From Pristionchus mayeri (Eukaryota > Nematoda > Chromadorea > Rhabditida > Neodiplogasteridae), in NCBI GenBank assembly GCA_036245805.1, contig BTRK01000006.1, positions 32,802,901-32,866,900 on the forward strand: DNA of 64,000 nucleotides. The letters run 5' to 3'. The notes beneath the pieces were generated by a model, which saw nothing but the letters and a program-made list of their open reading frames with translations, was not told the origin of the DNA and made no database searches. Position numbers and translations under genes: made by a program. This document shows positions 23,499-35,971 of this stretch, piece after piece. Each line of letters begins with the position of its first letter. The first letter of the stretch is position 1.

Positions 23499-26400
23499 AT
23501 GGTAAAGACTGTAGAATCAAGAAGGCGAAAGAGATTTTTCTTCCTCTTCACCCTTCCTTCCTTCATTATGTTCGTCATCCTCCTCGTGGGAAAATACTTC
23601 GTTTATGCAATAATTCTTGCTGAAATGTTCAGATTGCGGTAATATTTTCGCTGAGTTGACAAAGAAACAATTATAGTTCTTTATAAATCATCATATATTT
23701 TTATGTTACTGTAAATTAATGAGACCGTGAAGTATTCATTAGCAACAAAATTAAAAAAAAAGATCTATAAAATAGCTGGATTGAGTGAGAATGATGATGG
23801 AACTCTGCCACTGGTCACTGGATATTGGGCCAACTTGCCTGCCGATATGCAGTACAAATTCTATCTGTGGAACATCACCAATTCGGATGAGGTAGAGGAA
23901 CGTCAAAATAAAGGAGAAGAAATTCACACAGGTTCTCTTCGAAGGAGCGCTTCCAAGACTACTCGATCATGGTCCATATGTTTACGAGTGAGATTATTCT
24001 CCATAAAAGCTTTTATGGCATAATTTTGTTTAATAATTATTATTATTTTCAGTTGCAAAGAGAGCAAGGAAAACCTTACGTGGTCCAGAAACGGCAGCCA
24101 AGTTAGGTACTCTCTAATTAATCATTTGAGAACATTTTTCTTCCGTTTTTAAACAAGTGCAGCAAGTTGCTCATTTATTCCAGTTATCGAACTCGTCGAA
24201 TCTGGATGTTCAACAGTTTGCTCTCTTGCTCCACTTGCACAGAGCAAGATCGATTCTTTGTTCCGAATGTGGCTTATGCAGTGAGATTATTGTGAAGAGA
24301 ATAGGAATGAGGATGGGATGGTTGGAGGGCATCTCATCGATCACTGGTGTTCCATCCTTCCCCTCGACCATCTCGACTCTCCTCGATTGGTGTATTCTCA
24401 TCACTGGATCTGCACCCATCCAGTCAGGAATGGAGACTATCTACCAAAGTAGAGATATTCATTCAGAATGGTCGAAGTGGGGGGTCTTCTCTTCAATTCA
24501 TTCATCGATCCAATCGTAGCACTCCAGACTTCCTCTGCAGTCAAAGTGAGCTTCCAATCCACATCAAAGCATTTATTTGGAAAGTTATAACTTTATGATC
24601 CACATTTCTTTTATTCTTATACTGATCATAATTACAGATAATGAGCAAACTGAATAATGGAACGGTGTTCGGAATCAGGGTTCCGGAGTGTCCTCATGCA
24701 GGATTACTCGCTTGCGTCAGTGAATATTCATGGTCGAGTTCAATTCACTCTCAGTTCAACAACACACTCGAACCTGAATTCATAGTGAAGACTGGGCAAG
24801 GAAAGAGTGGGGAAATGACGAAGATAATCAGCTATGCGAATAAGAAGAAACCAGATTTCTACATGGGAGAGATAGAACTGCAGAGTTGCAATGGTGAGAG
24901 ACAACGAATCCAATGGCCAAGGATAAGTCACACTTTCCAGCGATTGTTTATCTTTGTTTGTTTACAGATGGAGGCTTCAATAAACAGTTTCTGCAGCCGT
25001 CAGACAATCTTCATGTTTTCATTCCTTATCTCGAAAGGTGAGATAAGATGGTGATGTTTTGATTTAAAGAACAGGCATATGTTAATCCTTTCGACGTGAC
25101 TGTTAAGATGATAAGATGATAAGGTCGCAGTTCACGGTGAAACTCACAGGTCGTTCGTCATGACCTTTCACGATGCGACTACTCACGATTCTGTTCCTAC
25201 TTATATCTATCGGATTGATCGAGATCAATACAACACTAATAATGCGAAGATAATGGGAATAGAGTACGAGAATGAGGGAGGAATCGTGAGTGATTCTATC
25301 TCTATCCATCTCCACTTCTCTGCTTGAGGATTACTTCCCTTCATGGCCATCCTGCCCCCTTGACCATGTCTACTCACCCAGTCGAACGAAATGTGCCATT
25401 GTCGACTGTTCTACTGGTTCTGTTCAGACAATTTCAAATTTATTGAAATCAGATTCGAATTCAAACATGCACATGCCAAATATCCTCAGCACACGCAACT
25501 CATTTGGTTCAGAAGAGAATTTGTGCGATGAGTGTTGCAATGGATCTACATATGGTCAGAAAATTCTAACACCTCCGGGATTTTTCCCCGAGAAAATTAT
25601 TCCTGGTAAGCTGAATGTAGTCTTGTTATTTGGGATCACAGTACAGGGTGCGCCATAATTACCCGGACTGATTTTAACATTATGTAGCTCCGCGGCCCAA
25701 TCGATTTGCGCAATCCCTATTGCATCATCATGACGAGTGGCCATTGATCTCTCGCTATTCATGGTTCCATGCCAGTTAGACAAGTATTCGAGTAATGGCG
25801 ATGTATAGTCTCTTTAAACCCGCATTCCATACCTGTGCAAGGACAGTGTAACATCACTCATCGACTCGGCTTCTACAAGTCGGTTGCTTCCGATACCGTT
25901 ATTATGTACCAAAGGGTTGCTACTGAACAGGGTCCTCCGGGTGGTTGGGGGAAATCGGTCTCTGTTTCCACCACCAAGAACCTAGAGCGCAGCCGAAAGA
26001 GGGGAGATTCGGAACCACATTCTGATGGATAAAAATCTCGATAACTCGCAAGTATCCGTTAATGGTCTTCTCATGTCTCAGTTGATTATTCGCTATTACA
26101 CTTAAAGAAGGAGTAACACGAAAAATAGATTGGAGATGTGGAATAGTGGTTTTCGTAGAGGACAAAAATCCGATGAGAAATTACTAGGGTTCCCTTGATG
26201 GAATTATTTGACTATTGGAATTCCAAAACCCTCCACTCACTTCCAAATTCGAACTCGCATACGAGCGGTGTGCAATTAGAATTCCATTCGAAATAGAATT
26301 CCAAATTGGAATGGAATTCCGTTATGCAAAATGTTGAAATTAAAGAAGGAGTGTCAGCAAAGTTGAACTTTTTCGATTCCCACCCTTTTGACAAATCGTC

Positions 26401-29400
26401 GAGATATTTGAATTCCCGCACGTCCCTGCCCTATCAAGGACTATCAGCACCCTTGGCACTCTGCCAGCTAGTGATAACTTGGTTCAAAATAAAGATATGC
26501 ATTTGAAATTTTCAGAATCTCTCATGGTTATGAAAAGCTAGGCCATGGTTATAACAGCATCAAAGGTTCAACTTTGCTGACATTCCTTCTTTAAGTGTAG
26601 AAAATCAAAAAAGAACCAGTAATCTATTCAAATGGAATTTCACAAGTTTTGGAATTCCATTCCACCGCTCCCCGAGAGGGGAATGGAAGCAATGGAATTA
26701 CGTCACTCTTTTGTCCTCGCTATTGGAATTCCGGAATCAATTCCATCAAGGGAACCCTAGAAATAACTTTATCCGAAGTGACACAAATGACTCTATCAGG
26801 AGATATGAGGAATTACCCACTGCGCTATGATCATGATTGGTTCGGGCTGAGGGGAAACATTATATCTACCTAACACGCTCATCAGAATGCATTACCTTCT
26901 CATCTCTTATTCGTGTTACACCTTCTTTAAGTTACTAGGACTAAAGTAGCGTCAGGTCAATATCCGCTGAGAACGATACCGTAAACTGTAGTTGCATTGT
27001 GCTTCTCCAGCCATCCCCTTTACATCAGGGGATGAACTACAATTTGCTCAACATGCAAGTTCCCACCCATTTTTTAACACTCCGGGCGTCAAGATCAATA
27101 AAGAGCATTACATAAAGCACATCCTCGGCGACGCACTTCCACCCTTAGTTCGTTCCAACATCGGTCTGAACCAGTGGCCCTTTCAGCAAGATACTGCTAT
27201 CACTCACAAGAAAATGTAGTGTCGGCAAACCCATGCACCTGAATAAAAACTCTGACTGGCTGACCCCCGAACTCCCCCGTTCACAATCCCTCGACTTCAC
27301 TGTTTGGGGGTGTTGTAGGTCAAGGTGCTCTCTACCAAGATCTCCACACTAATCACCCTCAATGCTGCTATTCTCAAAGCGTGAGACGAAATATATGAAA
27401 GATACCTGCGGGAATTGGCAGTTGGATATGATAGGAAACTCGAGGCCTGTGTCAGAGCGTAATGAGGTTCCATCATAATTAGCTAGTATGCCACTATTGC
27501 CCATATTGCTGATAAACTTTGCCATTAACTAGATCGCTCAAGTCCCACTTCAAAGGTGGGAATCGTATGAAAACATCAGTCCGGGTAATTATGGCGCGCC
27601 CTGTAGAGATGAAAATGATTGCAATTTAAAATGATCTCATCTTTTAGACCAATAGATCACGCAGAACTAGTGGTAAACTAATGGGACATAGAAGTCGTCT
27701 CAGGTCAATTAATCAAGAATCCAGTTCCTGTGTTCCTCTCTCCTCCTCATATGCTGTGGGCACCAATGGAAGTGAGGTGAGCAGATCGATGTGAATAGAG
27801 AAAGAATCATTCGTTCAGTTCGATATATAAGGGGCAGTATCCGAATGAAGAGGAGCATCAGCCAATCGAGTGGGGAGTCAATCCGGTCAGAGGAGTGAAA
27901 ATCTCCTTTCGTTTACTCTCAATCTCAAATGATGAACGAAGCAAATGCGAAGTTTAGAGAATATCAATAATGTATGATCGCATTTACTTCCTTCACCGTT
28001 TGCTACAAGGCTGTTGCATAAGTTCCTTTCTTTTTTCGTGCATGAACATTATAACCTCCACTGTTCTTTGCAATCGACCAATCAACTAATGGTTTGTTAC
28101 AGTTGATTGGGGCATGAGTACACTCTATATCGAGCACGATCTTGGTTCGATTATATCTGAGAGCATGGGCCAATTTAGATCGGAAGTCATCGTACTAGTA
28201 TGTTTGATCCGAGTGTTCAATTATTCACAGCTCCGAGGAAAGCAGTGATATTTCTGAACTTGTCACACTATTATAAAGCAATATGATGGGGTATCTCATG
28301 TGACATATCACGAGAATTGCGCCTTAAAAACCCTGCATGAAATATGGGCCCGATGAGATATTCACTCTTTCTGAAAATTACGGATTCAAATTATTTGCCA
28401 CATAATTCATAGACATCGATAAGAAGGGCTGAATTGTGATGGGTTGTGAAGTACCTTACCGTGCATATATGCAATCATATTTAGGAAAAGATTGGTCTAT
28501 CATTTCACGAGCTGAATTCTTTGAAACAAATATGTCGAGATTCACACATTGAAATCAACAGATTTGGGTATCCCCTGTTTACCACACGCATTTGAATACG
28601 GATTTTTTGAACTTAAGTGAACAATCAACTCTTGTCCTAGTACTGGATGATTGCGCAAAATCAGAATGCCACGAATTCTCGGCAACAAGGGCCCAACTCA
28701 AAATTCTAAAAATCGCCGTTTTCCGATGCTCATTTTCTGAAACATGCTAGCCACCCAAGATAGTGAGTAGATTCAAAACCATTTCATGGGTGTAATCCAC
28801 AATCAAGACCATATCACAGGGTAATCAGAATATCTCGTCTGTCCACGTACTTCAGCAGAATTGTCCAAAAGAAAAAAGAAAGGAACTTATGCAACAGCCT
28901 AATATAAGCAAATTTAGTTGAATCTGAGAATAATCACTGAGAAAAGGATGGTGTGGTGGCATATTTCAGACGATGGGTTCAGTGATTCGAGTTCACTTTC
29001 GAATTCAGCTCAACTTCGCATTTGCCCCAGGGAGACTCACGTTTGCTCCCATCTGTAAATGAAACTATTTCTTGTAATCATTTTAGTCAGTCTTCCTCCC
29101 TTCCCCACTCATTGGCCCCTACCTTCTGGTTGCATACTCAAGTGAGAATGGGAGATGACGTCATCTCATTGATAAGGGTAAGAGATTGTCAATTACTCCT
29201 TTCCGTTCAGATGTAGACCCCCTGATATCCCTTTGCTGTATCAAAGTTGGTTGGTAGTTCGGAGGTCGTTACACTCCTCTTCTCTTCGACTGGACTCCTC
29301 TCCTCTTCCTCTCGATGGCCACTCTCTCACTCATAGTCATTTCATCTGACAAGATAAAGCTCGGCCTCATGGAGCTCAAAAAGAGACTGGCAGAAGGAGA

Positions 29401-29431
29401 CCGTGGGGAGAATCTTAGGAGCGCTGCTTGA
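23499..29431 (+). CDS. CD36/SCARB-family scavenger receptor (scav-like)
   Basis: A two-pass membrane glycoprotein family that binds and transfers lipids or lipoproteins. Exon 1 (23499-23638) encodes a short cytoplasmic end and the N-terminal membrane segment (LFTLPSFIMFVILLVGKY). Exon 2 (23786-23891) has GYWANLPADMQYKFYLWNIT; after a 40-base intron exon 3 (23932-23987) gives GALPRLLDHGPYVYE, the classic CD36 'GPYVY'. Then exons at 24053-24106 and 24184-24280 (FNSLLSCSTCTEQDRFFVPN), around 24462-24547 (VEVGGLLFNSFIDPIVAL), 24640-24891 (NNTLEPEFIVKTG), 24967-25038 (DGGFNKQFLQPSDNLHVFI), 25126-25286, 25381-25606 (Cys-rich, ending CCNGSTYGQKILTPPGFFP), 27713-27773, 27829 onward (YPNEEEHQPIEWGVNPV), 29088-29179 (APTFWLHTQVRMGDD) and a last exon with the C-terminal membrane segment (TPLLFLSMATLSLIVIS) to TGA at 29429-29431. 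Boundaries between 24281 and 24560 are uncertain. Two introns are expanded by transposons. Confidence 0.88.
26184..26760. mobile_element. TIR element B, CTAGGGTTCCCTTGATGG ends (nest level 3)
   Basis: A perfect inverted repeat of about 22 bases, starting CTAGGGTTCCCTTGATGG and ending with its exact complement CCATCAAGGGAACCCTAG. A TA (or CTAG) target is plausible. It is rich in GGAATTCCA-type palindromes. Without T2 it would be about 325 bases. No coding capacity. Confidence 0.82.
26344..26590. mobile_element. TTAA MITE T2 (nest level 4)
   Basis: Ends AGAAGGAGTGTCAGCAAAGT and the inverted ACTTTGCTGACATTCCTTCT, flanked by TTAA (26340-26343 and 26591-26594). Its interior is a reverse-orientation relative of T3 at 35596-35960, but most of the tRNA-like segment is deleted and only a B-box-like TTCGATTCCCA remains. 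Confidence 0.82.
26992..27400 (+). pseudogene. Decayed Tc1/mariner transposase, C-terminal part
   Basis: Readable pieces include NIGLNQWPFQQDTAITHKK, CRQTHAPE and FTIPRLHCLGVL, matching the family pattern 'QQD.A..H...' followed by the 'PPNSPDLNPLDYSVWG' block, interrupted by stops and frameshifts. The first Asp of the triad and the N-terminal half are not recognisable. It is the coding remnant of the element 25644-27603. Confidence 0.65.
28009..28900. mobile_element. Mariner-like MITE (GGCTGTTGCATAAGTTCC ends)
   Basis: Left end GGCTGTTGCATAAGTTCCTT and right end the inverted AAGGAACTTATGCAACAGCC, followed by TA. Length about 890 bases. No transposase motif readable. It lies in the intron before the penultimate exons of the CD36-like gene. 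Confidence 0.8.
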
Positions 29432-29680
29432 TTTTACCAAGCACTCTTCGTTTCTGTACATACGCATTCATATTTCATAAATGTAATTTATGAGAAGAAC
29501 AACGAAACTCTGGATACATCGATTGCATGGATTCAATAATTCGTGTGATTACCAGTCAAAATCAGATCACAATTCTTTCACAGCTCTTATTAATGAGGGG
29601 AGGTACAAGTTGCGTGATGTACAGAGTGCGAAGAAGCAGAGTGAGTAATGGGAAGCGGCTTCTAATTGAGCATCACACGA

Positions 29681-32600
29681 CTAGACCGTCTCTACAACCG
29701 TGTCTTCTGTGTAGGTGTAGTATGCCCAGTAGATCGTGCAGAAGAGAATAAACGTCGTGGGGAAAATCATCCTGCTGTCTGAAAGAGATTTTCGATTCCT
29801 CTTCAATGGTCGTCCATGGTCTCATCGTGACACTCACAATGGTCGATTTTCTTGGCAATTCTTTCATTGTTGAGACTGCATTTCTGGCATGGTTTGGTAA
29901 AGTCGAACTTGTTGTAGATGTGGGCAGCTGCGTGAGGAGTCGCCGACATCAACGCCTGCAACAAAGCATAGCCCAATTTGGAAATTCGCAGCTTCCAAAT
30001 TTGAAAGTTGTCTGGGTCATGCTTCGTAAGTTTAAAGTAATGGAAAGAATGAAGGGACGAGGCTGGAACGTGCACGAGATCATTCCAATTCAAACCGAGA
30101 AAAGGCAATTCGATCGTCGCTTACCGTATGCTGCTCCTGTCTAGAGTATCCATGCCGAACTTGCTGTTCACACAACACCAACGATATTAATAGAAGATAA
30201 GCACTGCATTCGATACGAATCACACCACTGGGGGTAGTCATATCACGATCTCACCGCCGTCTCTTCTTCTCGTTCGTACCACGAATTGCGACGGATAAAT
30301 TGTTGCTCGAAGCCCGTTGATCGAAGTAAAACCTGCGATGGTGTGCCACACACAGATACGGTAGCCAGCGGTGAGAGCGACGTAAGGAAACATCGCCTCC
30401 AAAGCGATATGCTATGTTGTGAGCTGGACACGCGCTACCGTTCTCTTTGCATATGATTCTATCGATTCCTCTTTGTAGCTCTTCGATTATATTATAGTAT
30501 AATACGTATTGAAGTGCATTTCAAAAGTGATCTCATTGAGAACACATAAGCAATCACTCAGATACGCTGAGATTACTGTAAGAGTACGGTAATAGAGCAG
30601 AGGTGTGAGAGTGAATATGAGGGAGACAGGACAGAAGGAGACACTGAGGGAGGTTGACACTCATTGTACGCAAAGGAAGGAGGGGATTACCGCTGCATTG
30701 TTGGCGCACTTGGAGAGTCCTTGGGAGAGGGAATATGGAGGATGGCCATTCGATTGAGAATTGCGGTGTTTGACCCCGTTGAGGTGAATGGATGGAGGCT
30801 GGATCATCTCATCGTACTCTGACGACGAAGGCTTCTGAAAACACCGTGCTGTGGTGCTGGACGAGAATTGGGAAAGAGCTGGATGTCACCCAGAAAGTTA
30901 GCGAGAGGATACGGTAGATACACCACGTGTTCCCGGTGAGAGACCAGATCACCGTGAATGGAAGGGGAGAAGATTAGGGAATTGAGATAGACACGGCACT
31001 CAAATTGTGAGGGAGAGTAGCAACTACAGAGGGAATGAGACACAAGGGATGAATGAGAGGGAGAAAGAGGAGATACGAACTCGGAATGGAATCTCCTCGA
31101 TACTCTGAGGCTGTGTCACTTCAGGACGATCCTCCTCCTGAATATTATTCATTCCCAAACTCGAATCCAAATAAGCAGATGATCTTCCAATGATTCAATA
31201 CGTACGCTCTTGGAATTGAAACTCTGGCTGGATCGAAGTTTCTTGTGTTGATATGCACGACGATGGACGCAGTCGAACGAACTATTCGAATTATGGACAA
31301 TTATCACTCCAATTTCATTTTCAAATTACCGTTTCGTCATGTAGAATGAAACAAATGAGTACTCGAGAAGAACGAGGAAGATGAGACCCTGAAGAGAGAG
31401 AGTGAGATGCCATCGATACTCAAACCGTTATGAACTCTACTCTAATACCTGTGAAAACGTGAGCCAAATGTCCAGTGCCTTGATGTAGCTGACCTGCAGT
31501 GACAAATTGAACATAATACATTAAACTCTAAGTGATCTCGACATGCTCCTCTCCCTTTCCTCTTGCCTCTCCTCACCTGGGGCAGATCTTGTCTCGCTCC
31601 ATTGCTCATCGTCGTGAGAGTGAGCAGAGAAGTGATCGTCAAGGAGATCCTCCAAAGAATTCTTTCACTTCCGAGGGTATTTTTAGAAGATGAAACAGTA
31701 TGACATTCATCTACACGTCACCAGATCGTGTGGACTACGGTGCATTTTGGAGGAAGTGAGAGTGATTGAGGATACCTGGCAGGAGAAGCACGTGGATCCA
31801 ACCAGAACGACATCCACGATATGACAACCAGCATTCCTCCAATTAACCAATCATGAACTACCTTATAGTAGTATCAACAATTTAATGATAATCAATAAAT
31901 GAATATAATGAAGGAGTAGGACGAACCAGTAGGAATGTATGTCTGAATGATATGGAAAAGAACGAGTCGTCGCATAACGATGAAGGCTCGTATACAACTC
32001 CATCGAGCTGAATTTGAAGACGTTTAGCATATTCGGAAACATAAATCCATTGATGTGCTCGAAAAAAATCCCGTAGTTCACCTTGTCCTCTGAACATGGG
32101 ATACGGATTGGAGCAACTTTCGTATTCCTTCCTCGTTATCACCATGTCATTCAGTCGGATGTCCGTGTTGACGCCTGATTTTCCAAAACTATTTAAACGA
32201 TTAGTTCATTATTTGAGTACCGAGTGGGAAGTCGTCGCCTTTCTTGAACCACGTGAGATTCACGAGTTCCTCCACGTAAGCATCTAAAGGGAAAGAAGTA
32301 ATAGGAAGAAGGGAATGGAACACTGACAACTCTGAACAGTGACGGGACATCTCTGAGTGTCCATTGGGAATCTCTTCAATTCCATCGAACAAGAGAGAGT
32401 CACGTCGATTCTGGAAGTGGATCTCTCCCCTTTCGTCTCTCTCCTTCTCTGCTCACCTCATTGACTTGAATACGAGACCATCGGGATACACGATAACCAT
32501 CATGTTAGGAGTCGTCACCTGCAATCTTTCCATTCTCTATCAGCAAAAATAAATAAATAATTGAAATTTTGAAAATGGTTATTAGACAGGTATCGATAAT

Positions 32601-34721
32601 GACTTACGAGCTTTTCGGACGTAGAGATAAATTAAACGAAAACATGGAAACCTCTTGTAAATAAGCGAACTTGGAGTTGACAAAGTAGAGATCGGGCTGC
32701 CAGATTCGATCGGAGATCACCTCAACTCACACTTTTATCCCTTGTCTGCACATCGTTTACTACAGTTGACAAAAATATTACACGGTTCTGTGAAAAAGTT
32801 CCCTTCTAGAGAACGTTCTCATGTTCATTTTGACTGGATCACAGTGAGTAAGTTGGCTGACCTTGCTGGTCACAAGTATGGGATAGGAGCAGTTGTGAGC
32901 CAGTCGACGATCGAACCATCCCATTGCGAGATAAGTGTCCACTTCAAAGTCCTGAGAAGACGTCCAATCAACTAGACATCAAAAATCAAAGAACAAAGTT
33001 GCCCACCATAGTCTGTGCCTTGAATGAGGACATTGATTCGATGTAGAGTGCAACGTGGATCTTTGTCTCGCGGCCTGAACTTGCGATGATTTATATATAT
33101 TATATATAAGAATTGCCGGACTTCACTCGCTCTCATTCGGAACTAATTTTAGCACGTATTGGCAGATTACGGTCAAAATTCAATCGATTTATAGACAAGA
33201 GACAGTGTTCGGAGCTTGGAATGCATCCCACCCTTGGCTTGTCCGGGTGCCATGAACATGTTGTATCCCCCCTTGACGACTCCGTTCCCCACTATCTTCA
33301 GCAGCAGATCCCCCGGTTCAGACCTGCATTTATCATTTGTTGCGATTATTTAAAATATGTTGGCTTGTTTAATCCGACTCTTTCTGAAGCTTGATATAAA
33401 TTGTAAGCACACATCTTCTTTTGGTAGCTCATGTGCATGATTATTGAGATCTAACAAATATCAGACCAGGTGAGATTCATCTTTGCTGGTCCGCTCCGAT
33501 TTTCCTCGCAGATGTTGTGAATCTAAAATTAGTTTATGTTGAAGTTTTATATTACATCGAATCTAGTGATCGTTAATCTTCGTCCACTATTGGACGCACG
33601 AAGTGGACATCCATTAGTGATTTGATAAAGAGTGCAAACCTTCGTTGTGTTGCGGTCGTACCAAATTTCACGGAAGTAGTCCTCTTCCTCCCTCAAAAAA
33701 TACTTTGTATTTCTAATTTCCCGTGTATCCAAAAAATGTAAGAAGGAGGTATCTCTGACTCTTCGAGTGTTTCCCTCGTGGAGGCCACGAATTCGTCCAT
33801 GTCCAATCTGGATGAGATACTCGCTGCGATTTCATCCACCATCTGCAATTTTATAAATTTGTTTCGAACTTCTCGATTATATCATTGTATTGGACCCTTT
33901 TCCTTCTCTGATTCGTGTGAATCCCAAATGCGCGCTCTCGATCTCACGCATTCTTTTGTTTGAAGAGTGCACTTTCAATTTGAACTCGCCAGAATCTGCG
34001 ATAGCCTCGGGCAATATATTATTCTCGCGAGTTTCGAGAGTGAAATGTTGCCGAATGCACGATTTGTCGACATTTTACGATACGACCCCGTAAATTTGCA
34101 CCCTAGAATGCAACGAACGTGATTTTTTGTTTAATGCATAATTAAAGGAACAAATGGAGGTCCAATCCCATTTCCTCCTCTGCATTCACATGCATTCCAA
34201 TCTGGATAAATGTCCATTCAGGATACGAAGGGCCTCTCTCACGTTTGCACTCAAAATTGCACAGACACTTCCGTTCTCTTTGATCTCTGTCCTAGGAAGA
34301 GATTACGAGTCTGGAAAGGTTCACTCCCTTGCAAGATTCATTCAAAATAAAACGAAACAGTATCCAGTCTCCGTGCAATTTCACTCCGTTTAGACTAAAT
34401 TCGATGGAGAGAGTAAAAGGGAACGAACGGGATTGGCGAAATTCATCATATTTGGATCGTGGGTTCTGAACGTTCTCCTCGAGTGCTCCGCTACCATATT
34501 CGCACGCAAATTTTGTCCCTGAAGGAAATGTCTCTAATCCAATCGGTATCCATTCTAATCGGTAGCCTTCTACCGTATACCTCAGCGATTGCTTCTACTC
34601 CTGACACAGCCATTAGCAGGAATACGGTAATTGCGATAGGTACGGCGGGGTGTGGGTGGGAGCGCATCCATGATCCTCCTCCTCCTCCGGCCGCTCTTCT
34701 CTTCGTCTCCGTTGTCTGCAT
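29681..34721 (-). CDS. Cys-loop ligand-gated ion channel subunit, anion type
   Basis: A pentameric neurotransmitter-gated channel subunit. Exon 1 (34721-34581) holds a signal peptide (PAVPIAITVFLLMAVSGVEA) after a Gly-rich leader; 34667 is an alternative ATG. The extracellular domain follows: SRLDMDEFVASTRE (33842), HVALYIESMSSFKA (33030), DFEVDTYLAMGWFD (32950), IWQPDLYFVNSKFAYLQE (32700), TTPNMMVIVYPDGLVF (32500), then the Cys-loop CSMELKRFPMDTQRCP (13 residues between the cysteines, 32400) and SYAYVEELVNLTWFKKG (32280). TM1 ends in VVISWMSFWLDPRASPAR; TM2 is ISLTITSLLTLTTMS (31640); TM3 spans KALDIWLTFSQ and GLIFLVLLEYSFVSFY; a Ser/Gln-rich cytoplasmic loop follows; TM4 is YSRMIFPTTFILFCTIYWAY, and TAG is at 29683-29681. 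The PAR motif before TM2 predicts chloride selectivity. The ligand cannot be told from sequence (glutamate-, GABA- or amine-gated groups are all possible). The exons between 33842 and 33060 are tentative. Confidence 0.9.
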
Positions 34722-34894
34722 GCGCGTGTGCACATCGGGCACAGCCGCCTCTCTCGGCGACAAATCGACGCTAAAGAGCGTAAGTTTGTCCAGAGAACGA
34801 TGAGAGGAACGAGAAAGAGACGGAACGCGAAATAAGTAGAGTGTCAGGAAACGGTGCTAATGGGAGCGATTAATAATTAAGGAGGGGCGATGCA

Positions 34895-34955
34895 GGAGGA
34901 AGACAGGAGAGAGGGGAGGAGGGAGGGGGAGAGAGGGGAGAGGGGGAGGAAGTGT
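34895..34955. repeat. Polypurine tract upstream of the channel gene
   Basis: About 60 bases of almost uninterrupted A/G (GGGAGGGGGAGAGAGGGG core). It lies upstream of the start of the ligand-gated channel gene, so it is either promoter-proximal or simple low-complexity DNA. Confidence 0.6.
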
Positions 34956-35595
34956 AGCCCCTTCGAGGCACTGACCAGATTAGTAACTACATTAATCTCA
35001 ATATACGAGGAATAAGCGCGTGAAAACACGATTCGACCTAGTCCATCAGAACGGCATCAGTATAATTTCGTTTGTATAACACAGGTATCACGAGTCAGTG
35101 GAGGTGCCCGAGAACATTTTCCAAAAAATTGTCGCCTTTCTCGCCTATGTTGTGACGGGAGAATACCCAGGAGAGATGAATTCGAAAAATATAGGTCACT
35201 GGTCCCAGAACCGGCTTTTAGGAAATTTCCGGTTTTTAAACTGGCTATGCTATATTTCAACTCCCAGACAAGCTACAGAGGTGGCAAAGAGCTCAAAATG
35301 TGCGGAAAAATATTTCCTGCAACTTTTATGTTGAACACTTTTCACAGGAACATCAAATGAAAATACTATTTACGCGAAACCGATTTCAAAATCATAAAAT
35401 AATTGTTTTCACCATCACGCAGGAAACTTTCAATGGATTTTTATTGCATAATATGAAAGAACATTCACCCATATATACAGGAAAAATATTGGCGAAGGAA
35501 ATATCTGCTACCCAAAACCCGATATTCCGCGACAAACGTTACCATGTGCTAAATATTCAGAATTTATTCAATCCATCACGTCTAAATTTGCTTAA

Positions 35596-35960
35596 AGAAG
35601 GACTGTCAGCAAAGTTGAAATTATGACGTTGGCATAATCATGGCCGACCTTTGTACAACCATAAGAGATTCTGAAAATTTCAAATGCGTATCTCTATTTT
35701 GAACCAAGTTATCATTAGTTGGCAGAATGCCAAGGAGGGCTTGAAGGGAAGGGACGTGCGGGAATTCAAATATCTAGAAGATTTTTCAAAAACTGGTTGG
35801 ATTCGAACCCGCAATCTTCCGATTGCGCGGCTACTGCTTTACCACTGAGCTATGCGATTGACCTTTGCCTATCCTCTTAGCTCGCGCTATGATCGTTGGA
35901 TGATTGTCTAGTACATGGTTATGACAGCGTCAAAAATTTAACTTTGCTGACACTCCTTCT
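35596..35960. mobile_element. TTAA MITE T3 with a tRNA-like core
   Basis: Ends AGAAGGACTGTCAGCAAAGT and the inverted ACTTTGCTGACACTCCTTCT, flanked by TTAA at 35592-35595 and 35961-35964. The other arm of the host foldback element still has the empty site with one TTAA (36538-36541), which confirms a TTAA duplication. It contains a minus-strand tRNA-like sequence at 35793-35862. Confidence 0.9.
35793..35862 (-). other. tRNA-like sequence inside MITE T3
   Basis: On the minus strand it has an A-box-like TAGCTCAGTGGTAAAGC and a B-box GGGTTCGAATCC at tRNA spacing. The acceptor stem and anticodon arm do not pair well, so it is a pseudo-tRNA or tRNA-derived internal promoter rather than a working tRNA. 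Confidence 0.7.
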
Positions 35961-35971
35961 TTAATAGTAGC

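Larger units (their letters stand above)
26106..26926. mobile_element. TTAA MITE T1 (nest level 2)
   Basis: Inverted termini AGAAGGAGTAACACGAA and TTCGTGTTACACCTTCT with TTAA on both sides (26102-26105 and 26927-26930). Without its own insertion it would be about 244 bases, matching the related elements T4 (40300-40585) and T6 (44497-44740). Confidence 0.82.
25644..27603 (+). mobile_element. Tc1/mariner element relic, split by a nested insertion
   Basis: Termini CAGGGTGCGCCATAATTACC and the inverted GGTAATTATGGCGCGCCCTG, flanked by TA on both sides (25642-25643 and 27604-27605). Without the internal insertion at 26102-26930 it would be about 1.13 kb, the normal length of a mariner-type element. 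A decayed transposase end lies at 26992-27400. It is located in an intron of the CD36-like gene and is the outermost shell of a four-level nest. Confidence 0.85.

Noticed and set aside
35793..35862. A functional tRNA gene
   Set aside because: A- and B-boxes are present, but the acceptor and anticodon stems do not pair properly and the sequence belongs to a MITE family.
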